A program made the translations under genes and the position numbers. The notes beneath the pieces are model-generated. The model saw only the letters and a program-made list of their open reading frames with translations, was not told the DNA's origin and did not search any database. A stretch of DNA of 46,171 nucleotides from positions 1-46,171 of the forward strand of contig JAGAKH010000079.1 of NCBI GenBank assembly GCA_017625725.1, in the 5' to 3' direction. Origin of the DNA: Bacteroidales bacterium. GTDB lineage: Bacteria; Bacteroidota; Bacteroidia; Bacteroidales; UBA932. Each line of letters starts with the position of its first letter. The first letter of the stretch is position 1. Positions 7,072 through 16,014 of the stretch are shown here, piece by piece.

Positions 7072-9281
7072 AGGTCATTTCCATCAAACCATGACAGGCC
7101 TGCTCCCATCTTCTTTGTCTCCGATCTGAATCGGATCTGTCTTTCATCAGTCAGATTAAGGTGAAGACGTGTGATACAGCCTTCTGCTGGTTTGACATCG
7201 ATCCTGTTCCTGCATCTTTTCGCAGAACAGTTATAGCATGAAAGGCTTCCGTCTTCATGCTCTATCACGAATGCATTTCTCAGGAAGGATTCACCGATGA
7301 AGCGGAATACTTCATGGACATCATTGTCTTGGGTGTTAATGCCCTGCCATGATGAAATCATATCTACGTATTGTTCTCCTACGACAAGCTCCCGTGTCCC
7401 ATACAGGTCAGGATGTGGGTTTCCGAATGAGAGACTGTCTGGTGATGAGCCTGGAACCGGCCCGGCAACCTGCCTTGCCTGTACGAAAGGATCCGTAACA
7501 AATGCCCATCTTACCTTTCCTGTGCCATTTTTTCCGGATCCTGGAGCATCTACGAGGGCGGAGAATGCTCCAGCCGCATTCCATGATTCAGTCATCCATC
7601 TTTCATCTCCAGTGAGAAGATATGCGTAGAATGTTGCGTAGGCCCGCCATGCACTCCATCCATGAGGTGTGGTGATCATGTTGGGCAGCATCATCACATC
7701 GTATTGAGCTTCCCAGAATCTGATTGTTCCTCCTCTACGTCTTCCGTCCGGAGCTTTCAGACATGTGAGGCAATCATGCGAGGCAAGGAGTTTAAGCATG
7801 GCATCAGTAAGATCTTTTCTTTCCTGAGAGGATTCCGGCAGCATGAGTGCCAGCATTCCTATCTGGAGTGCCGAACAAGAGACCATCCCGTCTTCAAATG
7901 TCATTTCCCCTTCTGTCTGGAAATCACCGTCTGCCGCTACTAACTGTTCGATGGCACGTCTTGCTGAATTGAAATGTCTCTGAGCCGCTTCTTTCCATGA
8001 CGGCTCTCCTGTTGCATTCCAGTGCTGCATTTCAGCGATACTTAATTCAAGAATGCTTTTGGCCACGTATATGACGCTGGTGTATTTTGTTCCACCGTTC
8101 ATGTATGCACCATCTTCTGCTTGTGCGAAACCGATGAGCCAATCAGCCATGCGTGAAGCTTTGATCAGGTCTTCATCGCGTGAATATGCCTGAAATCTGT
8201 CAACATACATTCCTATTGTGCAGGATGTGTTCTGGATTCTTGATTCGTAGTAATAAGGGACGCAGCTACCGTCATAAAGCATGTTCATCACATAGTCGAA
8301 TCTTTCGTCCAGCATCTTGTCCTCTTCCTGATCAGGGAATAAGTCGGCGGCAATGAAGGCGGAACTGAATCCATACCAGCTTTCTACGTGTGATGTCGGT
8401 TTTTGGGGGCAATCTATCGCAGTCCTTCGTGCACTTCGTATTATGTATTCCCATGGGCGATGGACGGTCATTACACCTGTGGACTTCCTGCCTTCTTCTG
8501 ACTCTGCCGAAATCGTGTATTCTCCCTCTTCGCGTGGCGAAAACGAAATTTCCATCTTATCCATGCCTTTGGCCAGACAACTGGTCTTCACTTTTTTCCC
8601 CGACGGTGAAATGACAGAGACTTCCGGATGTTTTCCTACAACTTCGAACCATGCTGTTTCGTCAATGGAGAATGACGTCTTCTCCATTATGATTGCGGGG
8701 GCATCAGTCAGTCTGAAAGCCTCAATTTCAAATTCTTCAAGTGAGTTCAGCTCCTTATATGCCAGAGTAACAGACACCGATTCTCCAACATCAAGTTTCC
8801 ACATCTGCTGTGGGTGATGGGCCGGCAGTGGCAGCATATTCAGGATATCCAGATTCACTGATGATATTCTATGTCCATAAAACCAGAAAGGGTCCGGATA
8901 GCTGAGATTATAGTCCAGACTCCATGAAGCTATCGGGTCAGGAGAAAACAGTCCGAGAATACGCCCGGTAGGGGTCTGCATATAGCCGCAGAAATGATCT
9001 GATTCGCAGAACAGATAGGTGGGTACCCATTTCTCCAACCATTCAGGGTAAGTATCCATCCATGTGTCTATTCCCAGACGGATACCAGCCTTTATCGGTG
9101 TGAAGGCTTGCCCTGACTCGTTGGTCAGGGTAATCTTGTATGCCTTTTCACCTCTGTATTCCGTGTGTTCTATCCTGCACTCTACATTGTCGATTCTTGT
9201 CCCTTCCTTTGTCCCCTCTGATGTGACAGCATAGAATGTAGGGTTCAATAAAACAGTAAGGATAGCCGCCAGTATCTTCAT
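7056..9281 (-). CDS. Secreted (alpha/alpha)6-barrel-like protein, possible glycosidase of unassigned family
   Basis: I do not recognise a specific family. An N-terminal signal peptide (about 1-18) precedes a beta-rich N-terminal half (about 25-275) with Ig-like segments such as FSPREEGEYTISAE. Residues about 290-640 are helix-rich with repeated aromatic and Trp-containing segments (SRMADWLIGFAQ, HGWSAWRAYATFYAY), the pattern of six-hairpin toroids found in GH88, GH105, GH127 and several lyases. A short beta C-terminal part follows. No lipobox is present, so it may be periplasmic. It is the last gene of the three-gene minus operon, starting 6 nt after the stop of the beta-helix gene, which ties it to the same glycan. 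It may be a hydrolase or lyase for a linkage not covered by the other enzymes. Fold class is fairly likely; activity is unknown. Confidence 0.6.
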   Translation of the reverse strand: MKILAAILTVLLNPTFYAVTSEGTKEGTRIDNVECRIEHTEYRGEKAYKITLTNESGQAFTPIKAGIRLGIDTWMDTYPEWLEKWVPTYLFCESDHFCGYMQTPTGRILGLFSPDPIASWSLDYNLSYPDPFWFYGHRISSVNLDILNMLPLPAHHPQQMWKLDVGESVSVTLAYKELNSLEEFEIEAFRLTDAPAIIMEKTSFSIDETAWFEVVGKHPEVSVISPSGKKVKTSCLAKGMDKMEISFSPREEGEYTISAESEEGRKSTGVMTVHRPWEYIIRSARRTAIDCPQKPTSHVESWYGFSSAFIAADLFPDQEEDKMLDERFDYVMNMLYDGSCVPYYYESRIQNTSCTIGMYVDRFQAYSRDEDLIKASRMADWLIGFAQAEDGAYMNGGTKYTSVIYVAKSILELSIAEMQHWNATGEPSWKEAAQRHFNSARRAIEQLVAADGDFQTEGEMTFEDGMVSCSALQIGMLALMLPESSQERKDLTDAMLKLLASHDCLTCLKAPDGRRRGGTIRFWEAQYDVMMLPNMITTPHGWSAWRAYATFYAYLLTGDERWMTESWNAAGAFSALVDAPGSGKNGTGKVRWAFVTDPFVQARQVAGPVPGSSPDSLSFGNPHPDLYGTRELVVGEQYVDMISSWQGINTQDNDVHEVFRFIGESFLRNAFVIEHEDGSLSCYNCSAKRCRNRIDVKPAEGCITRLHLNLTDERQIRFRSETKKMGAGLSWFDGNDLNIFD

Positions 9282-9287
9282 GCTTGC

Positions 9288-11543
9288 TTATTCTATTGTA
9301 ATGTCGACATTTTCCGGCTTGTCAATCACAAGCATATCCCCTGTGTCGTCAACCTTTACTCCATTGACTGTGAAATTCTTGATCTTTAGATTGTTGATTG
9401 AACTTCCGTTTGTCTTGATGTAAAGTGCCGGATATTTGTTTCCTTTATTATCAAGTACCTTGAAATCAGTAAGGGTGACATTCTCCATCAAGACAGGAGT
9501 CTGACCATACTGCCAGATAGAGGCATTTCTTCCGCTGGCATCGATGTTGTCGAAAATCATGTTGCTTACGGTGATGTCGGACATTCTTGTAGGCGGGTTA
9601 TTGCCTTTCCAGAGGTCTGTACTTCCGTCCGAACCCTGACCGATTGCAAATGCCGACCTCTGGTCATCGTTCAGACCACGCTTATGCTGCAGGAATATGC
9701 AGTCTCTTACCTCGATATCGTGCAGGCGTCCAGAATATTGTGTGTTTCCTGCCTCAGGTCCTATGACGATGCCTCGTGCATAGTCGGCCCATATGAGGCA
9801 GTCGTGGATGTTGACATTGCATACATCAATGATAGGCTTTACTATGAAACGGCATTTGAGAGTGAGACAGTCATCATAAGTCCTTATGAAGCAGTTCTTG
9901 ATTTCAATGTTCCTGCTGCTTACTACGTCGATGCCGTCTCCGTTGAGTTCCCAACTGATCATGTTTACACCATCGATCAGGACACCGTCTGTCTTTGGAA
10001 TGATCATGTTCCATCCCGGACTATCTATCATAGTGATATCCCTGACTGTGAGATTCTGGGCGTTGATGTTTGATAGGTTGCACTGGATGAGGAAGTCTCC
10101 CCAACTGTACATGTTGTCTCCTTTGTGGACCATCTTCTCCCCGGAAAGAATTCCATGGCCGGCAATCGTCACATTGCTTCCTCTTGTCTTGACGTTTGCA
10201 TAAACCTTGGCCCCGTGGTCAATATAGAGGGTCTGCCCATCTGTCAGGAAGATAACTCCAGGATTATGTTCACCCTTACCGAAATACTTCACATTCGGGT
10301 CATCTGCAGCCGGCTTGTTCTTATCCGGTTCACGTGCATAGATGAAGAGGTTGTGCTGGCGGTCATCGTCGAATTCCACACTGATCTTGCCCTGAGCTTC
10401 CGATGGAAGTGTGAACTCGATGGTGTTGTCTCCGCATTCACGGACTTCAATGTTGTATATGCTAGGTCTTACCTCTACCTTTGTAAATGGTCCTGTAAGC
10501 TTGCGGACCCTTACCTTTGCAGGGAAACTGCTGTCAATCAGACAGTAAGACATGGTGTCGCGAAGAGCTTTGCTGTTAGTCCAGTCATTCCATATGGATG
10601 GATGCCTGTTCGCATCAGAACATAATGCATCATGCACCTGCTGAGCCCTCCAGGTGCCGGATTTCTCAAGCTGTACCATATAATGGGTATTAGGCTGGAT
10701 TCCGATGGATGCACTTGTTTCTATTGTCTGGCGTGCAACTTTTGTGGAATATGGATTAAGCAGGTCTCCGTATGAGTAGATTATGTCAAAAGTTCCTTTT
10801 GATATATAATCGGAAAAATCAATCTCAATACTCACTTTGACACCCTTTGACAGGAATTTGTCGATTTCAAGTTCCGGAGTGATATCTTCATCTTCAAGGG
10901 TTATCGTGATTTTTGGTGGCCATATGCCCTCTTCCTCATTCATAGGAAAGAGAGTGACTGCAACATCTTCTCCTTTGGAAACAAGCTCTATCGGCTCAGT
11001 CTTAGTGTCAATGTCGAATGTGTCCGAATATATGTTCCATGTATTGTTAAGTCCTTCAAGTGAAAGGCTTACCTGCTGGAATGCATCAGGAGCATTCTTG
11101 ACAGATAGCTCGAATTCTGAAGTGATCGGCTTCATGATTGTGGAAAGTGAAGTCGCTCCAGTTTTGATTTCTTCTACACTTGCCCAGGTCCTGGAGATGA
11201 CCGAAGTCAGGTCCAGAGAAGTAAGAGAGTATGTCTCGGCAGTACCCTCCGGTTTTACAGAAGAGAATGCTATGTTATCCATGTTCTCAGCAGCCACGAC
11301 TGCAACCTTGTCTCCTTCCGCAACGTCAAGATACTGGAATTCCGAGAGCTTGCTGTATGTCTGTACAGACTTGCAGACATCACCTGAAAAAACGAATACA
11401 TAGGTTTTCCAGTCATTGATGTTTTCCGGAGTATAGTCGGGATCTGACTTGTGGCTGAATGTGAACAGTGATTCGTCGCTGCAACTGCATGAAAGCATCA
11501 TGAGTGCAGCCAGTAGCAACGAGGTTATCTTGGATGTATTCAT
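9288..11543 (-). CDS. Lipoprotein: adhesin/fimbrillin-like N-terminal half plus right-handed beta-helix glycosidase (GH28-like)
   Basis: The signal peptide carries a lipobox ending at Cys19, with Ser-Asp-Glu residues just after, which fits a surface lipoprotein. Residues about 25-300 look like the Ig-like domains of Bacteroides FimB/Mfa2 or DUF5119 proteins (WKTYVFVFSGD, then AVVAAENMDNIAF); this is a weak, pattern-based assignment. From about residue 410 a parallel beta-helix begins (DGQTLYIDHGAKVYANV, then NVTIAGHGILSG). It contains GH28-type acidic motifs: D536 and D539 in NGDGID, and D557-D558 in YDDC. GH28 enzymes cleave galacturonan or related linkages by inversion; GH49-like enzymes share the fold and remain an alternative. 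It is the middle gene of the minus operon, 33 bp after the Ig-GH123-like gene. No pectin lyase or esterase accompanies it, so classical pectin is not clearly the target. Confidence 0.7.
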   Translation of the reverse strand: MNTSKITSLLLAALMMLSCSCSDESLFTFSHKSDPDYTPENINDWKTYVFVFSGDVCKSVQTYSKLSEFQYLDVAEGDKVAVVAAENMDNIAFSSVKPEGTAETYSLTSLDLTSVISRTWASVEEIKTGATSLSTIMKPITSEFELSVKNAPDAFQQVSLSLEGLNNTWNIYSDTFDIDTKTEPIELVSKGEDVAVTLFPMNEEEGIWPPKITITLEDEDITPELEIDKFLSKGVKVSIEIDFSDYISKGTFDIIYSYGDLLNPYSTKVARQTIETSASIGIQPNTHYMVQLEKSGTWRAQQVHDALCSDANRHPSIWNDWTNSKALRDTMSYCLIDSSFPAKVRVRKLTGPFTKVEVRPSIYNIEVRECGDNTIEFTLPSEAQGKISVEFDDDRQHNLFIYAREPDKNKPAADDPNVKYFGKGEHNPGVIFLTDGQTLYIDHGAKVYANVKTRGSNVTIAGHGILSGEKMVHKGDNMYSWGDFLIQCNLSNINAQNLTVRDITMIDSPGWNMIIPKTDGVLIDGVNMISWELNGDGIDVVSSRNIEIKNCFIRTYDDCLTLKCRFIVKPIIDVCNVNIHDCLIWADYARGIVIGPEAGNTQYSGRLHDIEVRDCIFLQHKRGLNDDQRSAFAIGQGSDGSTDLWKGNNPPTRMSDITVSNMIFDNIDASGRNASIWQYGQTPVLMENVTLTDFKVLDNKGNKYPALYIKTNGSSINNLKIKNFTVNGVKVDDTGDMLVIDKPENVDITIE

Positions 11544-11576
11544 TTAACTGTCTGTTATGATTGTTTTCAAATTACT

Positions 11577-13889
11577 TTATCTGCTGAGGTATTCCAGAAT
11601 CTCTTTTCTGGTGTTGCGGAACGAGTCCATATCGGTTTCAAATTTGTCGCTTCCCCAGACTACTTTCCGGCAGAATTCTTTTGCATCGCTTTCACTTATC
11701 GCTGCAACCATCTTGAGAAGGTCGTAGTCTCTGAGACCGTCTCTCATTGCACAGAGCCTGATGGATGCATATACGGTCTCCGGTCCTGGCCAGATTATGA
11801 ACATATCTCCTCCGATATAGCTTCCGGCTGCATCTTTCCATGGATCACCGTTCGGAGAGCCTGCCCAGTAGTTCGGTCCCCAGTGGAGATATCCTACATT
11901 GTCATAGAGGAAATCAAGCCAATGGATATATCTTGTCTTGAAAAGAGGTATTCGGATGAAACGGTTCAGACTGTTTCCTTGCGGCTGGACACATGTATAT
12001 GACCATCTGGTCTGGTTCGGACCATATTCAAAAGGACCATTGCCGAAGATGTTGTATGCGTTATTGTCGAGCATTGATGTGACAGGACAAGGAATGTCAA
12101 TGTATTCATGTCCGATCAGTCCTGTAGTCAATGGCTCCATGATCTTCAGGTCCGGAGCACCTTTTCTTATATATGAAGATATCCGTTCATAAGCAGGAAC
12201 TGTCACGTCCACAGGCTCATCGCAGATGGTCTGAAGATAGATGTCCAGCCATGTCCTTCCGTCCGGCATAGTCTGAGAACGAAGGAATTCCTGAAGTGCA
12301 TGGTAGTAGTTTGACATGTATGCTTCGGCTTCGGCACTGTATTGGGCACCCTGTGTAACATAGGTGTGTTCCGGATAATACTTGCCGTTTCCATTGTCTG
12401 TCAGCTTTATGCTTCCGTCCTCATTCAGAACATAACCGCTGATCACGAGTTCTCCTGTAGTAGTCTTGTCCTTTACGCTGGCAATGACGTTTTCTCCCTG
12501 TGCATAGTGGAAGTCCGGACATGCCCTTATCATAAGGTCTATGTCTTTCTTGAGTGAGGAGAAATTACCTTTTGGAACAAATTTTCCGGATTCATCCTTG
12601 ACAAAGTGAAGATCTGCGTCCCAAGTCCTGGTGTAGAATGTTCTGAATGAATTTGTCCCGTATTTCGCCATGAACGGGATGAGGATCTTTTCAAGTCTTT
12701 CGTAATTGCTATACATCTCAACTGTGCCAGGATCGATGGCCATAGCCTTCAGCTCTGCGTAATTTAGCCACTGAAGAACGCTCAAAGACTGTTTTTCAGG
12801 AAGTGTGACATCGTAGATCTGAACAACAAACGGAAGACTTCCTGTATCATTTCCGCTGACGGATATCAGACCCTCATAGATGCCGGCTTCGATGTTTCTT
12901 GGAATTTCGAATTCCACCCACAGCGGCATTTTGGCTCCACCTTTAAGCTGGACATTACCTCTTGTCGGATCACCGACAGGAATCAGGGGATCCGGCAGAT
13001 ATTGCTGGTCGTCCGGATAACGGTCCGGTGCAGGGCCACCTGCCCATGAGTCCCATTTGTTTGAACACTTGATGTCCGGAAGCCAGAACATTTCAGGAGT
13101 GACCGCCAGGCCGCTCTTCTGTCCGGCTGGTGCGAAATACTCCACCTTAGGAGTTATGACTCCTTGAGCCTCAGATGCATAGACGATGGTCTGAATGGTA
13201 GCAGTCTCTCCTCGTGCCACTCTGATTGTGTCAGGCTCCCATGCAAAGGTCTCGAATGAGACAGGCTTTGTAAGGGCATCTGTCTGCTCCAGCCATAGAT
13301 TTCCATGTACCATGACAGGAATTGTGCAGCTGAAGTCTCCGACAGTTACTTTGACCGTTGCTATTCCGATCTTTTTACCTGTAATGGCTCCGGAAGCATC
13401 CACAGCTGCAATGTTCTCGTCTGAAGAAACCAGAATCATCTGATCGGTTGAATTCTCAGGGAGAATCACTGCTGAAAGAACCTTGGTCTCATTTACCTTG
13501 ATTGAAATCGGATCAGTATCCATTTCGATAGATTCCATCGGTATCTCCCATGAAATCACAGTAACATCACATTGAGCTGTACCCCCTTCGCATGAAGCGG
13601 TTATCACTGTTTCACCTATAGCAACAGCAGTAATCTTTCCGCTGTCATCCACAGTTGCAACATCCGGATTGGAGGACGTCCATGTAATGGCCTTGTTCTG
13701 ACTCCATGGCCTTATGGTTGCGGATAGAGATGCTGTAAATCCTTCTCTGATGGTAATGTTTTCCTTAGAGATTTCAATCTCCAGTTCTGTGTCCCCCGGT
13801 TTGTAGTTCAACTCGGTGACTTCCGGTGTGCAGCTCTGCATTATAAGGCAGATTGCTGCTGACAGATGTAAAAGAAATGCGGCTTTCAT
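11577..13889 (-). CDS. Lipoprotein with two Ig-like (Big_2) domains and a GH123-like (DUF4091) catalytic domain, second copy
   Basis: This is a clear paralogue of the gene at 685-2976: same length class (770 residues), same order of domains and long shared stretches (CSNKWDSWAGGPAPDRYP; AMRDGLRDYDLL). The lipobox ends at Cys20 and the mature protein begins TPEVTELNY, echoing AEITELNY of the other copy. Two Ig-like domains (about 35-115 and 120-195) precede the catalytic region with the adjacent acidic pair D557-E558 in CDEP. GYLHWGPNYW follows. It is predicted to act on beta-linked N-acetylgalactosamine or a related HexNAc by substrate-assisted catalysis. It is the first gene of the minus-strand operon and is divergent from the SusCD operon across 271 bp. 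Family is confident; the reason for keeping two copies is not evident. Confidence 0.85.
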   Translation of the reverse strand: MKAAFLLHLSAAICLIMQSCTPEVTELNYKPGDTELEIEISKENITIREGFTASLSATIRPWSQNKAITWTSSNPDVATVDDSGKITAVAIGETVITASCEGGTAQCDVTVISWEIPMESIEMDTDPISIKVNETKVLSAVILPENSTDQMILVSSDENIAAVDASGAITGKKIGIATVKVTVGDFSCTIPVMVHGNLWLEQTDALTKPVSFETFAWEPDTIRVARGETATIQTIVYASEAQGVITPKVEYFAPAGQKSGLAVTPEMFWLPDIKCSNKWDSWAGGPAPDRYPDDQQYLPDPLIPVGDPTRGNVQLKGGAKMPLWVEFEIPRNIEAGIYEGLISVSGNDTGSLPFVVQIYDVTLPEKQSLSVLQWLNYAELKAMAIDPGTVEMYSNYERLEKILIPFMAKYGTNSFRTFYTRTWDADLHFVKDESGKFVPKGNFSSLKKDIDLMIRACPDFHYAQGENVIASVKDKTTTGELVISGYVLNEDGSIKLTDNGNGKYYPEHTYVTQGAQYSAEAEAYMSNYYHALQEFLRSQTMPDGRTWLDIYLQTICDEPVDVTVPAYERISSYIRKGAPDLKIMEPLTTGLIGHEYIDIPCPVTSMLDNNAYNIFGNGPFEYGPNQTRWSYTCVQPQGNSLNRFIRIPLFKTRYIHWLDFLYDNVGYLHWGPNYWAGSPNGDPWKDAAGSYIGGDMFIIWPGPETVYASIRLCAMRDGLRDYDLLKMVAAISESDAKEFCRKVVWGSDKFETDMDSFRNTRKEILEYLSR

Positions 13890-14160
13890 GACTGTTAAAT
13901 ATGTATAAACAAATTAACTCTTTTCTGCTTGTTCAGAGGGAGTAAAATTTAACGGAATATGCCCCTTATTATATAAGTATCATGTCCCGACTCAAACTTT
14001 TTTTCTGTTTTTAAATGGCGTGGGGACGTAATCCGAAAAAAATTCCCCCTTATTTGGGTCGATTATATTCAAATTTACATCGCTTTAATATAAGGTAGCT
14101 GTTTTTCAGCTTTTGAACAGATTTTTATATAAAACCACTTTTTAAAAACCAATTACACTA
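13890..14160. promoter_or_regulatory. Divergent intergenic region between block B and the SusCD operon
   Basis: This 271-bp A/T-rich stretch must hold the promoters of both the minus operon and the 26-kb plus operon, yet I find no clean TTTG/TAnnTTTG pair in either direction. The 9-mer CCCCTTATT occurs twice in the same orientation (13962-13970 and 14046-14054), 84 bp apart. A run of A residues precedes the second copy. It is the most likely place for binding of the locus regulator, by position only. Confidence 0.4.
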
Positions 14161-15945
14161 ATGAAAAAAATTATTTCTTTCCTCGGCCTTGCTATGGCAG
14201 CCGGTGTGATCTTTTCTTCTTGTACAAAGGAGGAAGAGGTACAGTTAGCGGAGACTCCTCTGAAATCGATCACCGTTAAGAATGGTGGCGAGACAGCTAC
14301 TGGAGTTGTCAACGACACAGACAAGACAGTTCTTTTTGTCTTCAATGAAAGCGAGTCTTTCTCAAGTGTCGACCTCGAAGTAGAACTTAACGAAGGTTGG
14401 ACTCTTACATTCCCTACAACCCTTACAGGTGTGAACCTTCAGGATACTCCTGTATTCAACTTTGAGGATCCAAGCGGACAGAGAGTAAGATACACAATCA
14501 CATTCTCTTCTAACGCTTTCCCTATCGTTGATGCTACCAAGATTCAGATCAAGGGTCTCCAGGCTGGTGAGAGCATCTCTGTTGACAATGCGACAAAGGT
14601 GATTACCGTTGTTTATGACCAGGACAAGATCGACTACAACAATGTTGAGATCATCTTCAATGAAGGTGCTCTTCAGAATGGTGTGGTACTTCCTTCTGAC
14701 CTTGTTTATGACTTTACTGACGGTATTTCTCAGCCACTCGTATTCGATCTTAACGGTGAGCGTCCATACACTTTGACACTTGATGTTTCTGCGTACAGAA
14801 AGAAGACCATTTCAGAGATGGGATTCACTGACCTTACATCAGAATTCGTAACACCTGCAGACTATCCTTACCTCAATGTCTACAAGGGTACTACATTCCC
14901 TAACCTTCCTGTATGGGAAATCGGAAATATATGGACTCCGTCTAACCCACGTTCATGGGAGTATTGGATTGAAACTGAGCCAGGCCAGCCATATCCTTAC
15001 TCTCACGATGTATTCTCTATGGTCGGAAACTGGACAGAGGACCGTCCTACCATGACAGCATTCGGAACCATCGCAATCATTACTATCGATCAGGACAAGG
15101 TTGCAGGTGAAATCGTTCCTAACATTGACTATTCTAAGAAGTTCGGTGAAGTTGACGGCCTTGTAACACTTATGGGTTGCAAGAAGGAAGGTTCTATCGA
15201 CTATATGGTTTATGACAACTCTACAGTTGTAAATGAGGGTGTTGGTTGCTACAGCTCTTACAGAAACTCAATCGGTTTCAATGCTGACGGTAAGCTTTCA
15301 TTCGCTGTTGCAGCACGCAGAGGCAATGAACTCTTTAAGGTTCCTTTCCAGACTGAATGGCTTCCACTTGGTCCGGAAAACTTCTCACCGGCTGAGGGTG
15401 CTGCTGAAGCAGTGGCTGAGACAGCAACAGAGAAGTGGGATGTTACTGATGCAGCTTGGGCATACGGATGGCTTATCCGTGACGGTAAGGCACTTACTAT
15501 CCAGGATGTAATCAAGAACGACGGTACTAACTATGTTTCTGACGGTGGTGTTCTTGGTCTCGGATGGAACAGCTTCTACATGAAGAGAGTCCTTGTGGGT
15601 AGAACTTATGACAACAAGATCGCTATCATGGTCAGCAGCGGTGGACAGGACTGCTGGGATTCAGGATATGACATTTATGATAATGTTTATAATGTGCTCA
15701 GAGAGTCTTGGGGATACTACTTCGGTATGAACACAGCTCAGATGGTATGGATTGCACATCAGCTTGGTTGGAGAGACGTTGCACTCGTATCTACTGGAGA
15801 CGACGAGGGTGGTATCAATCCTAACGTAAGAGTTAACGGTAAGGCTGTCATTTCACAGACAGAGGCAACATACAACCCTGAACTGTATGCTAATGAAAGT
15901 GCAGACATGGTGGCTTCATACTACATTTCTCTTAAGACTAAATAA
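14161..15945 (+). CDS. Surface lipoprotein with Ig-like repeats and a phosphodiester-glycosidase-like C-terminal domain
   Basis: The lipobox FSSC (Cys21) is followed directly by TKEEE, which matches the Bacteroides lipoprotein export signal (Lys followed by acidic residues), so the protein is probably on the cell surface. Two Ig-like segments at about 30-120 and 125-215 resemble DUF5018 domains of SusE/F-type proteins (VVNDTDKTVLFVF; ATKVITVVYDQDK). From about residue 225 there is a longer domain ending in VLVGRTYDNKIAIMVSSG and a helix-forming NTAQMVWIAHQLG. This recalls the NAGPA/DUF2233 phosphodiester glycosidase family, but that link is tentative. It is the first gene of the plus operon, ahead of susC1, a position where surface glycan-binding proteins also occur. 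A strong hairpin separates it from susC1. Glycan binding with or without catalysis is the likely role. Confidence 0.65.
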   Translation: MKKIISFLGLAMAAGVIFSSCTKEEEVQLAETPLKSITVKNGGETATGVVNDTDKTVLFVFNESESFSSVDLEVELNEGWTLTFPTTLTGVNLQDTPVFNFEDPSGQRVRYTITFSSNAFPIVDATKIQIKGLQAGESISVDNATKVITVVYDQDKIDYNNVEIIFNEGALQNGVVLPSDLVYDFTDGISQPLVFDLNGERPYTLTLDVSAYRKKTISEMGFTDLTSEFVTPADYPYLNVYKGTTFPNLPVWEIGNIWTPSNPRSWEYWIETEPGQPYPYSHDVFSMVGNWTEDRPTMTAFGTIAIITIDQDKVAGEIVPNIDYSKKFGEVDGLVTLMGCKKEGSIDYMVYDNSTVVNEGVGCYSSYRNSIGFNADGKLSFAVAARRGNELFKVPFQTEWLPLGPENFSPAEGAAEAVAETATEKWDVTDAAWAYGWLIRDGKALTIQDVIKNDGTNYVSDGGVLGLGWNSFYMKRVLVGRTYDNKIAIMVSSGGQDCWDSGYDIYDNVYNVLRESWGYYFGMNTAQMVWIAHQLGWRDVALVSTGDDEGGINPNVRVNGKAVISQTEATYNPELYANESADMVASYYISLKTK

Positions 15946-15961
15946 ATCCAGCAACTATATT

Positions 15962-15993
15962 TTCTGCAGGCCGGTTTCTGCTGGCCTGCAGAA
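15962..15993 (+). terminator. Strong intergenic hairpin between the first operon gene and susC1
   Basis: TTCTGCAGGCC (15962-15972) and GGCCTGCAGAA (15983-15993) are perfect 11-bp inverted arms around a 10-nt loop, followed by TTTATCTT. It may act as a partial terminator, or as a 3' end stabiliser that raises the level of the first gene relative to susC1. There is no visible promoter between it and susC1, so read-through is expected. Confidence 0.6.
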
Positions 15994-16014
15994 TTTATCT
16001 TAAACCATACTCAT

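Noticed and set aside
14020-14160. Promoter for the surface lipoprotein gene near 14050-14085
   Set aside because: TTTG at 14053 has no TAnnTTTG element at the proper distance; the nearest TACATCGC matches poorly.
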